From Promethearchaeota archaeon (GTDB lineage: Archaea; Asgardarchaeota; Lokiarchaeia; Sigyniarchaeales; SOKP01): a stretch of DNA of 43,506 nt. The stretch's first letter is position 1; the number at the start of each line of letters is the position of its first letter. The notes under the pieces are model-generated. The model was given only the letters and a program-made list of their open reading frames with translations, was not told the DNA's origin and made no database searches. Location: assembly GCA_004375715.1 (NCBI GenBank), contig SOKP01000267.1, forward strand, positions 1-43,506. Direction: 5' to 3'. Both the position numbers and the translations under genes were made by a program. Below are positions 29,738 through 38,345 of this stretch, piece after piece.

Positions 29738-29838
29738 TTTGTTTACATTTTCAAACATCTGTTCGCAAATTCGACTCTTTGTTCACATTTGTTCTCTTTG
29801 TTATACATTTGTGAACTATCGCGAACAGTATAAATAAG
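29738..29838 (+). promoter_or_regulatory. Phased TTTGTTC-type motif array followed by a TATA-like element (left copy)
   Basis: TTTGTTTAC 29738, TCTGTTCGC 29758, TTTGTTCAC 29778, TTTGTTCTC 29788, TTTGTTATA 29797, TTTGTGAAC 29808, then CAGTATAAATAAGG at ~29825-29838. Confidence 0.5.
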
Positions 29839-30391
29839 GTTTTTCCTTAACATTTCTTCAAAAATCTAACTTATAGCTCAGTAAATTGCGATTGTGAATC
29901 ACTTACTTCTTAATTTTTGTCTATCTATTTAAATAAAAATTCCCATGGTTTTTTTTCGTAGTTTAAAAAGAAGTTTGTAATTAAGATAACACCTACATAA
30001 AATAAATTCAAAAAGCAAATAAAAGTGTTGTATTACAAATTTATTCTAAATCCTTTTACACCTAAAATTCTCTATTATTATAAAAAATAATAAAAATAAT
30101 TTAAAAACGGTAAATAAATGATCATACTATGCAAACTATTGTAATTGTATTAATTTTGAGCTATTAGTGACACATGGAGGCCATTTCATGTGGGTAGGAG
30201 AAGACATGGATAAAATTAAATCAAAAAGAATTGAATTTTTAAAATCAATAGATTTTGAGTAAAGAATTATCCTACCTTTTTTTTATCGGCTTTACTTCTT
30301 GTACTATACATTTTGTTTTCAGCAATTGAATTATAAATAATAATAGAAATAATTTTTATATGCCATAATTAGCTATTTTTATTAGAATAAA

Positions 30392-31234
30392 ATGCATCCC
30401 TTTCAAATTAGAGAACCAATTGTAAGTGAGCTCCGTGAATCTCTAACAGTTTTTTACAGGTCTTTTAATCGTACGATTCCCCCCGATTTGAATAACCAAG
30501 AACAGTTGCTAATAAACCTAATAAATTGTGGTATCGCAAAGTTCCAAGTTGTTGAAGAGAATGGTAAAATTATTGGATTAGGGAGTATATTTTTCTTCGG
30601 AGATATTAGTTTTATTGGATACATGGCAGTTCTTCCAGAAATAAGGGGCAAAGGCTTAGGTACTTCTTTGTTTAGTAATTTAATAAAAATAGGCAAATTG
30701 AATGGTTGTAAGACGTTCTTGTTATATGCTTCAGAATTAGGTCAACCAATATATTATAAATATGGATTTCGAAGTAAATACGTTACTAGTGAGTATAACT
30801 TGCCAACTAAACCATTGGTATCACAGAAAACTCATAAAAATCTTCATCAAACGGATATTTTTCCTTATTGGGCTGCATCAATTGATAAAACTACAATAGG
30901 TTTTGATAGATCACAATTTTTACAACTAAAAATTAATCACGGCTCGATCTTAATTACTATTGAAAAAGAGGGTTTTGCTCTCGTCTCAAATTCTTTGCTA
31001 GGACCTGTCATTTCTAAAAATATTGATGCCGCAGTGTCTCTTATAAATGAGGGAATAAAACTTGGAGCGAATCACATCATTATACCAAAACATTCACAGT
31101 TTCCTAGCAAGATCTTTGATCTCGCTAATCTAACAGAGAGAAATAGTGAATCAAATTTAAAAATGGTATATGGTAAAGAAGGAACCCAAAGATTAGACCA
31201 ATTTTATGCTCTTGGTAACTACGCTAAAGGCTAG
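30392..31234 (+). CDS. GNAT family N-acetyltransferase
   Basis: GNAT motif GYMAVLPEIRGKGLGTSLFSNLIKIGKLNGCKTFLLYAS...YYKYGF. Confidence 0.88.
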   Translation: MHPFQIREPIVSELRESLTVFYRSFNRTIPPDLNNQEQLLINLINCGIAKFQVVEENGKIIGLGSIFFFGDISFIGYMAVLPEIRGKGLGTSLFSNLIKIGKLNGCKTFLLYASELGQPIYYKYGFRSKYVTSEYNLPTKPLVSQKTHKNLHQTDIFPYWAASIDKTTIGFDRSQFLQLKINHGSILITIEKEGFALVSNSLLGPVISKNIDAAVSLINEGIKLGANHIIIPKHSQFPSKIFDLANLTERNSESNLKMVYGKEGTQRLDQFYALGNYAKG

Positions 31235-31261
31235 CTGTTATTTATAGATAATAATTACATC

Positions 31262-31828
31262 TTATAAATCGAAGATTTTTTCTTCTACTTCTTCGAAATT
31301 ATGAACCCTATGAACATTATGTTCGCACACTGAGTTTTGGTTCCATGGTTGGTCAAAAAGTAATAGAGTCCTATTTTTCATCATTTTTATTGGCTCTACC
31401 AAGTTTGGATTATCATCGACATATAAATCGTAATTTTGTTTTAATTTGATATCGTACGGTCGATGATGTAATAAAATCATCTCCGTGTATTGAATACCCG
31501 CCTTAATATCATGAGAATCTAACTTATCTACTATTGAAGAACGATATTCAGGTACACGTGCTGAAACTATGTCAAGGTCGTACCTTTCATTTAACTTTTT
31601 CATGATTCTCGGAGCACCCTCACCTATGAAAGGGATGTTTCCAGAATCTTCATAAATTTCATAAAATATTTTGAACCCCGTTTCTTCATCCATATTCCAA
31701 TCAGCAAAAAAATCCCACTTGACGACATCGCTCTTTTTGTAATTAGTGCCATATCTTTTGTTATAAATTTCGCAATACGTAATAATGATATCTAATAAGA
31801 CGCCGTCAATATCAATCGCAATTTTCAT
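31262..31828 (-). CDS. 5'(3')-deoxyribonucleotidase / HAD-like (NT5C-type)
   Basis: MKIAIDIDGVLLDI (HAD motif I), DLDIVSARVPEYRS, YDLYVDDNPNLVEPIK. Confidence 0.75.
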   Translation of the reverse strand: MKIAIDIDGVLLDIIITYCEIYNKRYGTNYKKSDVVKWDFFADWNMDEETGFKIFYEIYEDSGNIPFIGEGAPRIMKKLNERYDLDIVSARVPEYRSSIVDKLDSHDIKAGIQYTEMILLHHRPYDIKLKQNYDLYVDDNPNLVEPIKMMKNRTLLLFDQPWNQNSVCEHNVHRVHNFEEVEEKIFDL

Positions 31829-32151
31829 TATAATTCATTTGGCTGTAATAATATAAATACATTTATATCCACCTAATAAAATTGGTCCTCTACACATATA
31901 TTTGAAAAATTAATAATTTTTTTAAAACTTCTTTTTTTCATAATAAAAATACTACAAATACTCCAAAAACGAAATTTATACTATTAGTAGGATTGTAGAC
32001 ATACACACATTTTAATCCTTAGAAATAAAAATTAGATTCAAAAAACAGTTTAGTTTATATCAAAATCGATAATGAACATGAATACCACTTTTTTTCATAC
32101 TTTCTAAGAATTTAATAGAATTGGAATTAAAAGGACAGTTATTATAATTTC

Positions 32152-32901
32152 TCAAACCTCACTAGATCTTTTAATTATTTGATTATCTGGATAGTGCTGC
32201 ATTTTTCTATTATCAAGGTATAGCGCGAGGGGTACTATAAAAAGGATAAAAGCCATTAAAACTAGTCCTCCAATCAATGACCAAATAATCGAATTAGAAT
32301 AGTCGTTAATAAAAATTATTATAGCTGAGATTAAAGAAAGAGTTCCTGCTGCAATGAATCCTAACAATCTTGTGAAATACTTTTTCGTACCCCCTCTCAC
32401 GAGAGTATTCAAACCTCCTCCCACGAAAGTATTATAATCTTCGGGTGCATCAATGTTTTCAAAGATATTTGCTCTGGAAAAGGCGTTAAAAATTCTTGTG
32501 ATTGTACATGTTTTAAAATGGTTTTCATAACACATTGAAAAGATCAAAAAAGGTATGTGTGAATCCTGAATACATAAATTATGACTATATCTAAGCTCTA
32601 ATGTTTCTTTAAAAGAACAATTACCAAGATTGATTCTCGAGCATTTAGACAATGCTGCATATTCAAAAGAACATCCTTCAAATTTGATGTTCTTACAACT
32701 TTTAAAAGAAATCATCTTGAATGTGCAATTTTTTATCAAGATGTGTAAAGAAGAACTTTTGATTATAGAATGATCTGGTAACGAGTGTGTATTTTCGATT
32801 ATAAAAGGGTTTTCTGAAGTACCATTTCCAACCCATTTTTCATTTATAGCTTTTTGATATAAATCATTCTCAGAATAATTAGTATTCGACGATAACTTCA
32901 A
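32152..32901 (-). CDS. Right-handed beta-helix (NosD-like) protein with C-terminal TM helices
   Basis: WVGNGTSENPFIIEN...IKNCTF...FEGCSF...LGNCSF repeats, then two hydrophobic segments (FIAAGTLSLISAIIIFI; IIWSLIGGLVLMAFILFIVPLALYL). Confidence 0.7.
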   Translation of the reverse strand: MKLSSNTNYSENDLYQKAINEKWVGNGTSENPFIIENTHSLPDHSIIKSSSLHILIKNCTFKMISFKSCKNIKFEGCSFEYAALSKCSRINLGNCSFKETLELRYSHNLCIQDSHIPFLIFSMCYENHFKTCTITRIFNAFSRANIFENIDAPEDYNTFVGGGLNTLVRGGTKKYFTRLLGFIAAGTLSLISAIIIFINDYSNSIIWSLIGGLVLMAFILFIVPLALYLDNRKMQHYPDNQIIKRSSEV

Positions 32902-33363
32902 AAGTACTTATGTTCAATCTTTTAACTATTGATATTATATTTCCATTATCATTCTTAAAGTTTATTTTCGCATATTTGGCATTTCTTCCAGGCAGTTCTA
33001 CATGAACTATTTTTTTTAAAATTAAAATTTAGTATTATTTTGTTTAGAAAAATCTATTTTGATTGACACAATAAAGATAATTATTAATTTTTTCTGAAAT
33101 TTATATATAATTCAATGGATAGATTTATATAGCCACATTTATAATAATTACATGGGATTAAATTCCCACAAAATACTAAGTATAGAAGGTGATGATTTAA
33201 AAAACCTCAAAATAAGATAGGTAAAGAAATATTCACTCCCCTACTATTGTATAAAATTTTAAAATTCCACCAATATGATCCCTTTTTTTTTCCTTTTTCT
33301 TAAGATTTTTTTAAGAATCTTTACTTAATTTTAATATCTTTAATTTTTGATAGGTGTAATTAA

Positions 33364-34140
33364 TTGAAGTCAATTAAGGGTATTTTATCAGATATCGATG
33401 GAACTCTTTATTTCAAAGGTGCTCCAGTTCTAGGTGCCCTAGAAACTATTGAAATGCTACGTGAAAAAGGCATAAAATTGCTATTTTTTACTAACACTGA
33501 TAGTAAAACACCAAAAAATGTATACAAATTGCTCATAGAATATGGCTTTAAAGTTAAAGAGGAGGAGATATTTACTCCAATTATAGCCTTAAAAGAATTT
33601 CTTAAGGGTAAAACTAGTGTAAAATTGTATTTAGTGACAACAGAAGAAATTAAAGAAGAATTTCAAGAATTTCACCTTGTTAAAGGATCAGAAATTCCAG
33701 ATTATGTCATTGTTGGCGATTTTCGGGACAATTGGGACGTTAACAGGCTCAATGACGCTTTTAGGTATGTTGTAAAGCACAAGGCTGTATTACTTGGAAC
33801 ACAAGGTAATAAATATTATCTTGATGTAAATGGAGAGCCTGTAATAGATACCGGATCATTTGTACATATGATAGGAAATGCCGCTAATGTTAAGCCTATG
33901 ATCTTTGGTAAACCCTCTAAAGAGTATTTTCTTCATGCTTTAAAAAAACTCAATTTACCCCCTGAAGATGTAATTGTCGTTGGGGACGATATTGATACAG
34001 ATATTTTAGGTGCTCAGAATGCTAATCTTAGAGGAATTCTTGTAAAAACGGGCAAAGGGCAATTCTATAATTCATCAGAAAGAAGCATTATCCCATACAA
34101 AGTTATAGATTCTTTTAGCTCTTTAACTGAATTAATATAA
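33364..34140 (+). CDS. HAD-superfamily IIA (NagD/LHPP-like) phosphatase
   Basis: ILSDIDGTLYFKGAPVLGALETIEMLREKGIKLLFFTNTDSKTPK...GKPSKEYFLHALKKLNLPPEDVIVVGDDIDTDILGAQNANLRGILVKTGK. Confidence 0.9.
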   Translation: MKSIKGILSDIDGTLYFKGAPVLGALETIEMLREKGIKLLFFTNTDSKTPKNVYKLLIEYGFKVKEEEIFTPIIALKEFLKGKTSVKLYLVTTEEIKEEFQEFHLVKGSEIPDYVIVGDFRDNWDVNRLNDAFRYVVKHKAVLLGTQGNKYYLDVNGEPVIDTGSFVHMIGNAANVKPMIFGKPSKEYFLHALKKLNLPPEDVIVVGDDIDTDILGAQNANLRGILVKTGKGQFYNSSERSIIPYKVIDSFSSLTELI

Positions 34141-34224
34141 AATAGTTTATGATCCTAAATGTGAGTAAAATTTTAAAAGCAGATGAACGGTTTTAAAATT
34201 CTATAATAATTTATTAAAAGAATC

Positions 34225-34431
34225 TTAAGAATTAGAAGTTTCGTTGGAGGGTTCTTTTGAACCGTTATTTTTTATTATTTGATATTGATCTATTATTTCT
34301 TCCAGATTTACGGTAATCAGCGTGTGCAAATGATGCTTTCTCTCAAAAAATTCAATTTTAATTCTATTTGAAGGGTTAGCTGCATGGATTATCATATATT
34401 CCTTGCATTTAATACATGCCCGGGCTCTCAT
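34225..34431 (-). CDS. Short protein with CxxC motif, unknown function
   Basis: 68-aa ORF MRARACIKCKEYMIIHAANPSNR..., ATG start, own intergenic context. Confidence 0.6.
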   Translation of the reverse strand: MRARACIKCKEYMIIHAANPSNRIKIEFFERKHHLHTLITVNLEEIIDQYQIIKNNGSKEPSNETSNS

Positions 34432-34498
34432 AATTCTTCCTTAAAATATAGCATTATACTTATAATAAGGAAAAACTTAGAACATATCTAAACTTCGA

Positions 34499-34755
34499 TT
34501 ATTTTTTGTTCTTGTTCGTTCTAATATCACGAAATTTTTTTCGTAACGTTGAATCGTATAAATCCTTCAAATTATTAATATCCAGCAATATCTCTTGAGT
34601 TTCCAAACCTTTTATTATGCTGATTGATAATTATTCCCAGTTTTGCTACTTTAACATTAAATTCAGACGCAAGAAGCATGATATCGTTTAAACTTGTCGG
34701 TTCAGTTTCTATAACGAATCTACCAACAAGTTCACTAAAAAGTAGTTCATAAAAT
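34499..34755 (-). pseudogene. purL: Frameshifted C-terminal fragment of phosphoribosylformylglycinamidine synthase II (PurL)
   Basis: Minus strand reads ELLFSELVGRFVIETEPTSLNDIMLLASEFNVKVAKLGIII, then continues in another frame as KGLETQEILLDINNLKDLYDSTLRKKFRDIRTNKNKK-stop. Both segments resemble the PurL C-terminus (LFSE..GRF.vE; final vdl..L...y..sL). Confidence 0.55.
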
Positions 34756-34762
34756 CAATAGC

Positions 34763-34839
34763 TTAAATCTTAGCTTCTTTAATAATGTAATCTTTTTTAT
34801 TTCTAATTTCAGTCCCGCATTTGCTACAATATTTAGAAA
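34763..34839 (-). pseudogene. Zinc-ribbon gene fragment
   Basis: Minus strand FSKYCSKCGTEIRNKKDYIIKEAKI-stop; no start codon and no upstream ORF. Confidence 0.4.
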
Positions 34840-34844
34840 ACGAT

Positions 34845-34937
34845 CGGCATCAAAACATTTAAATACTCGACGAATCTTGTTTTTCTTATCTCGTTTACGA
34901 GAATAATACGCTCATGATCGAATTTAAGGTTAACAAT
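34845..34937 (+). pseudogene. Orphan 5' end of a third LRR gene copy (promoter, leader and first codons)
   Basis: CATCAAAACATTTAAATACTCGACGAATCTTG...CTCGTTTACGAGAATAATACGCTCATGATCGAATTTAAGGTTAAC matches the upstream region and start of both LRR genes, then diverges and hits a stop. Confidence 0.75.
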
Positions 34938-34944
34938 TTAGAAA

Positions 34945-35200
34945 TTAATGTTTAACTGTATCATTGTATGTAGTTTTATTTGATAAACTTAATTGGGTTT
35001 TTAGTCGAACCAAATCTTGTCTTGGATAAACGAAGCGAATATTGACAGTTGGTTCCTTTTGCCGAATCTTTTTTAATTCTTGCTTAACTGCTACTGTAAG
35101 CTTATCTAAAACTTCGTCGTTTTGGGATTTATTTTTTAAATCGCAATTTATTGAGTTATAAGTTAGATTTTTGAAGAAATGTTAAGGAAAAACCTTATTT
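34945..35200 (-). pseudogene. C-terminal ORF fragment without start codon
   Basis: Minus strand NLTYNSINCDLKNKSQNDEVLDKLTVAVKQELKKIRQKEPTVNIRFVYPRQDLVRLKTQLSLSNKTTYNDTVKH-stop; no ATG/GTG/TTG in frame. Confidence 0.35.
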
Positions 35201-35294
35201 ATACTGTTCGCGATAGTCTACAAATGTATAACAAAGAGAACAAATGTGAACAAAGTGTTGAATTTGCGAACAGATGCTTGAAAATGTAAACAAA
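35195..35294 (-). promoter_or_regulatory. Phased TTTGTTC-type motif array followed by a TATA-like element (right copy)
   Basis: Conserved copy of the 29738-29838 array, read on the minus strand. Confidence 0.5.
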
Positions 35295-35579
35295 CCGAGT
35301 CAAATCTTCTCTAAGATGATCTTAAATTCTTCGATAAATTTAAGAAAACATAGTAAAGAAAGTAAAATCAAACGAGTCTTTTTCTTTGTTCGACATAAAT
35401 CTTAATTTTTTGAAAAAGTTAAAAATGAATAGGAAATGGATGTCTAAAATGAGAATATACTAACAATGATAGTAAACAATTCTTTGAATATTTAATAAAT
35501 TCAGAAATCGGTAGACATCAAAACACTTAAATATCTAATGAATCTTTTTTTTCTTAGCTCGTTTACGATAAAAGTTCTT

Positions 35580-36617
35580 ATGATCAAATTTAAGATTAAC
35601 GATTACCTCTCGCTTCGATTTGAAGACGAAAAGACCATCATTTATGTAGCTGGCAAAAGGTTTAGACAGTGTGTAAATTTGTTGCTGGATATCCCAGTTG
35701 ACGACATTCGCGAATTCGACCAAATAGATTCTATTGACGAAGCTGCTGAAAAAATCGGTATAGCAACGGAAAACGAGGAAGTATCTAGAATTATTCCACC
35801 TAAAGTTGAGTTCTGGGGGCATTGCAGTAATTTACAAGTTTGGTTTGAAAATAACTACGATACGAGAGTTATTCATTCTAATATAGCGTTTCCGCTGTTG
35901 AAAAAATTAAGCGAATCAGGAGATATTGTCGCTTTACGAATGTTCAAAGAAGAAATCGCAAAAAGATTCTCGCAAGGGAACGAAAGTACGCGTACCTTTC
36001 TGGTTGAAGAATGGTATATGGATTTGCTTAGCAGAGAAGAGGTTCTTAGCTTAAATATCGAACAGATAGATATCATACACGAATTAGAAGACTTATTAGG
36101 GATAAAAATCAAATTTAAAACGGTTTTTCACCTATTTGAACAAGGTTTCGTGCTTCACAAAGGGATTATCAAAGCGTTAGTATTAGACAGCTGTGGTCTT
36201 GAAGAACTCCCCGAACTGGTAAGAAAACTAAAATCGTTAGTAATGCTTAAACTGCACGGCAATCGTTTAGAGACGCTTCCAGAATGGATCGGTGAGTTCT
36301 GGAACTTAAAATCTTTGCAAGTGCCAAATAATCGGCTGATTAGCCTTCCAGACGCTATAGGAAAATTGAGTCGTCTCGAAATTTTAGAATTGTACAACAA
36401 CAAATTAGAAGAGATTCCGGAATCTATCGGAAACTTACGCTTTCTAAGAAGATTAGATTTTTCGGAAAATCAATTAAAAACGTTACCAGATTCTATAGGT
36501 AATCTGGAATCTTTGGAAGTGTTTTTTATTAATAAAAATGAAATAGAAAAATACCCAAAATCGTTCGAAAATCTTGTTTATGTAAAAGATTTAGTTTTAG
36601 ACAAAACGGTAAAATAG
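35580..36617 (+). CDS. Leucine-rich repeat protein, copy 2
   Basis: Near-identical to the 28434-29474 product. ATG at 35580 is the equivalent start; the ORF-track start at 35538 is 14 codons upstream. Confidence 0.92.
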   Translation: MIKFKINDYLSLRFEDEKTIIYVAGKRFRQCVNLLLDIPVDDIREFDQIDSIDEAAEKIGIATENEEVSRIIPPKVEFWGHCSNLQVWFENNYDTRVIHSNIAFPLLKKLSESGDIVALRMFKEEIAKRFSQGNESTRTFLVEEWYMDLLSREEVLSLNIEQIDIIHELEDLLGIKIKFKTVFHLFEQGFVLHKGIIKALVLDSCGLEELPELVRKLKSLVMLKLHGNRLETLPEWIGEFWNLKSLQVPNNRLISLPDAIGKLSRLEILELYNNKLEEIPESIGNLRFLRRLDFSENQLKTLPDSIGNLESLEVFFINKNEIEKYPKSFENLVYVKDLVLDKTVK

Positions 36618-36660
36618 TTTTCAAAAAATAAAAACTTGAAGTTTTTGCCATTAAAGAACT

Positions 36661-37195
36661 TCATTGGGTTGGCGCCCAAGCTTGTAAACTCAGACCTCCC
36701 AAGACTGTCACTTCTCTAGGAATTTGCTCAACTGGAACCCGCCTTCGTGAATGAATGGGGCTTAAAAGGAACGTTCCTTCCTCAGTTTTAAGAGCAGATG
36801 GTTCTTTGAACAAAGAAACTGAATAAATTGTGTCATTAAACCTTAAAAAGACTTCTGAAATCGCATTATCATCATCAGTCCAAGTACAATTGAACTCATA
36901 TAATCCATTTTTAGAGTAGGTCATTTGAGTTTTTATAAAATTAAAATAAAAAGGGTCCTCTTCTAAGAAATTATCAACAGGATGATTATCAAATGAATTA
37001 GCTGATCCGAAAATGGTATAAGGAGTGTCCCAGAAAAATCCATCATTCAACGCATTAGGATAATTACTTTCATAATCTCCCCAGTAATTTCCTATTGTTC
37101 CATTATCCCAATTATTATTAGAACCATCATCTATTGCATTATTCTGAATATTTCCTGAAATTGAGTTGTTATAAATAAAATTATTGTCACTACCA
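36661..37195 (-). pseudogene. Chimeric fragment: NosD-type beta-helix C-terminus fused to the duplicated ~50-aa FKEPSALK module
   Basis: GSDNNFIYNNSISGNIQNNAIDDGSNNNWDNGTIGNYWGDYESNYPNALNDGFFWDTPYTIFGSANSFDNHPV is NosD-like. The tail FKEPSALKTEEGTFLLSPIHSRRRVPVEQIPREVTVLGGLSLQAWAPTQ matches the C-terminus of ORF 27849-28391. Confidence 0.7.
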
Positions 37196-37196
37196 C

Positions 37197-37375
37197 TGGT
37201 AGTGACTCTATATTCTATAGAGCCGAACTCATTGCTGATATAGAAAGAAAAGGAGGACATGTTTTAATTCCTGCCAAGCAATATAAGAAAGTCAAACAGT
37301 TCATTACCGATTATCTCGATGGAAAGCATGGTCGGGTGCGGAAATACACCTTTTCAACCGCTCCCGCAGCAAAAA
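37197..37375 (+). mobile_element. DDE transposase internal fragment
   Basis: Plus-strand reading GSDSIFYRAELIADIERKGGHVLIPAKQYKKVKQFITDYLDGKHGRVRKYTFS resembles the catalytic-Asp region of IS4-like DDE transposases. Confidence 0.6.
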
Positions 37376-37379
37376 GACG

Positions 37380-37764
37380 ATTTTGGAAATTCACGCAAAA
37401 TATTGCGTGCTCGCTGAAGTCCAATTCTTCTCAGAAACTTGTTAACCTCTGTTTGATGGGGTACCATCCGTCTTCTCCGACCGTCTGTAAATATTTTTTG
37501 CCTTCCTCGTCTACTACTCATTAAATGTTCGTTGAGCAGCTCACTAGCCTCATGAATCGATCTTCCAATAATTTCAGAGAAGAAAAATACTTTCAAGAAG
37601 TCATCCTTTTTGTATCTTGCATTTTTTGCTTTTTTAAGACGCCACATTCGAGATTTAATTTCAAAACAAAACTTTTTAAAAAATGAGAGCATATAATGAT
37701 TAGAAAGAAGTGGTTTAATTCCCGAATTCAAAACTGATTTAGGAAATATTTCTTGTAGTAGCAT
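37380..37764 (-). mobile_element. DDE transposase N-terminal fragment, opposite orientation
   Basis: ORF MLLQEIFPKSVLNSG...KDDFLKVFFFSEIIGRSIHEASELLNEHLMSSRRGRQKIFTDGRRRRMVPHQTEVNKFLRRIGLQRARNILREF. Confidence 0.6.
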
Positions 37765-38054
37765 ACATAAATATTACCACTTCTTTCTAATAAACTTTAG
37801 GTTTATCAACTACAAAAGCAAAAAAACTGGTTTGAGTATTTCAAAATAAGAGAATAGACAATATTTTTAATAGAAAGAAACTCACATCAATCGGATTCAG
37901 AGTTTAAAATCCTTTGATACTGTTAATTTATAGGAAACATAACCAACTCATATTTTAATTTAGGTTAGTTTTCTTACTCTTCTCATTAGAAAAATTTAAA
38001 GTTTATACTAGTTTTTATTTAAATACAATATTATTAAAGAAACTAGTGAACGAT

Positions 38055-38345
38055 ATGGGTAAAACTAAAAAAACTGGGATATCCGCAAGGTTTGGAGCGC
38101 GTTATGGTTCTAATGTAAGAAAAAAATGGCGCTTGGTAATGGAGATCCAAAAAAGTGGTAATTTAAAATGCCCACGATGCGAAACAAGAGGCTCTATTAA
38201 TAGAATCTCAACAGGGATATGGCATTGTAAAAAATGCAATGCTAAGTTTACTGGTGGTGCTTATAACACCCAAACTCCTCGTGGTGCGGAATCATTTAGA
38301 ATAGCGAAGCGAAAACAACGAGAGTTAGAAGTTGTAGAAGAATAA
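38055..38345 (+). CDS. rpl37ae: Large ribosomal subunit protein eL43 (L37Ae)
   Basis: MGKTKKTGISARFGARYGSNVRKKW...KCPRCETRGSINRISTGIWHCKKCNAKFTGGAY, the classic C2-C2 zinc ribbon ribosomal protein. Confidence 0.97.
   Translation: MGKTKKTGISARFGARYGSNVRKKWRLVMEIQKSGNLKCPRCETRGSINRISTGIWHCKKCNAKFTGGAYNTQTPRGAESFRIAKRKQRELEVVEE

Larger units (their letters stand above)
28238..29892. repeat. Inverted duplication, left arm
   Basis: Reverse complement matches ~35140-36817, including the 3' module, spacer, LRR gene, promoter and upstream array. Confidence 0.85.
35140..36817. repeat. Inverted duplication, right arm
   Basis: Reverse-complement homology to 28238-29892. Confidence 0.85.

Noticed and set aside
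29738-29838. CRISPR array interpretation of the TTTGTTC repeats
   Set aside because: Repeats are 7-9 bp with 9-20 bp spacing; no 25-35 bp direct repeats and no cas genes.
31830-32150. Possible promoters/ncRNA in AT-rich intergenic stretches (also 32900-33360)
   Set aside because: Many TATA-like runs in AT-rich DNA; nothing distinguishable from background without expression data.
37336-37524. Plus ORF MRKYTFSTAPAAKRRFWKF...
   Set aside because: Runs from the end of one transposase fragment into the antisense of the other.
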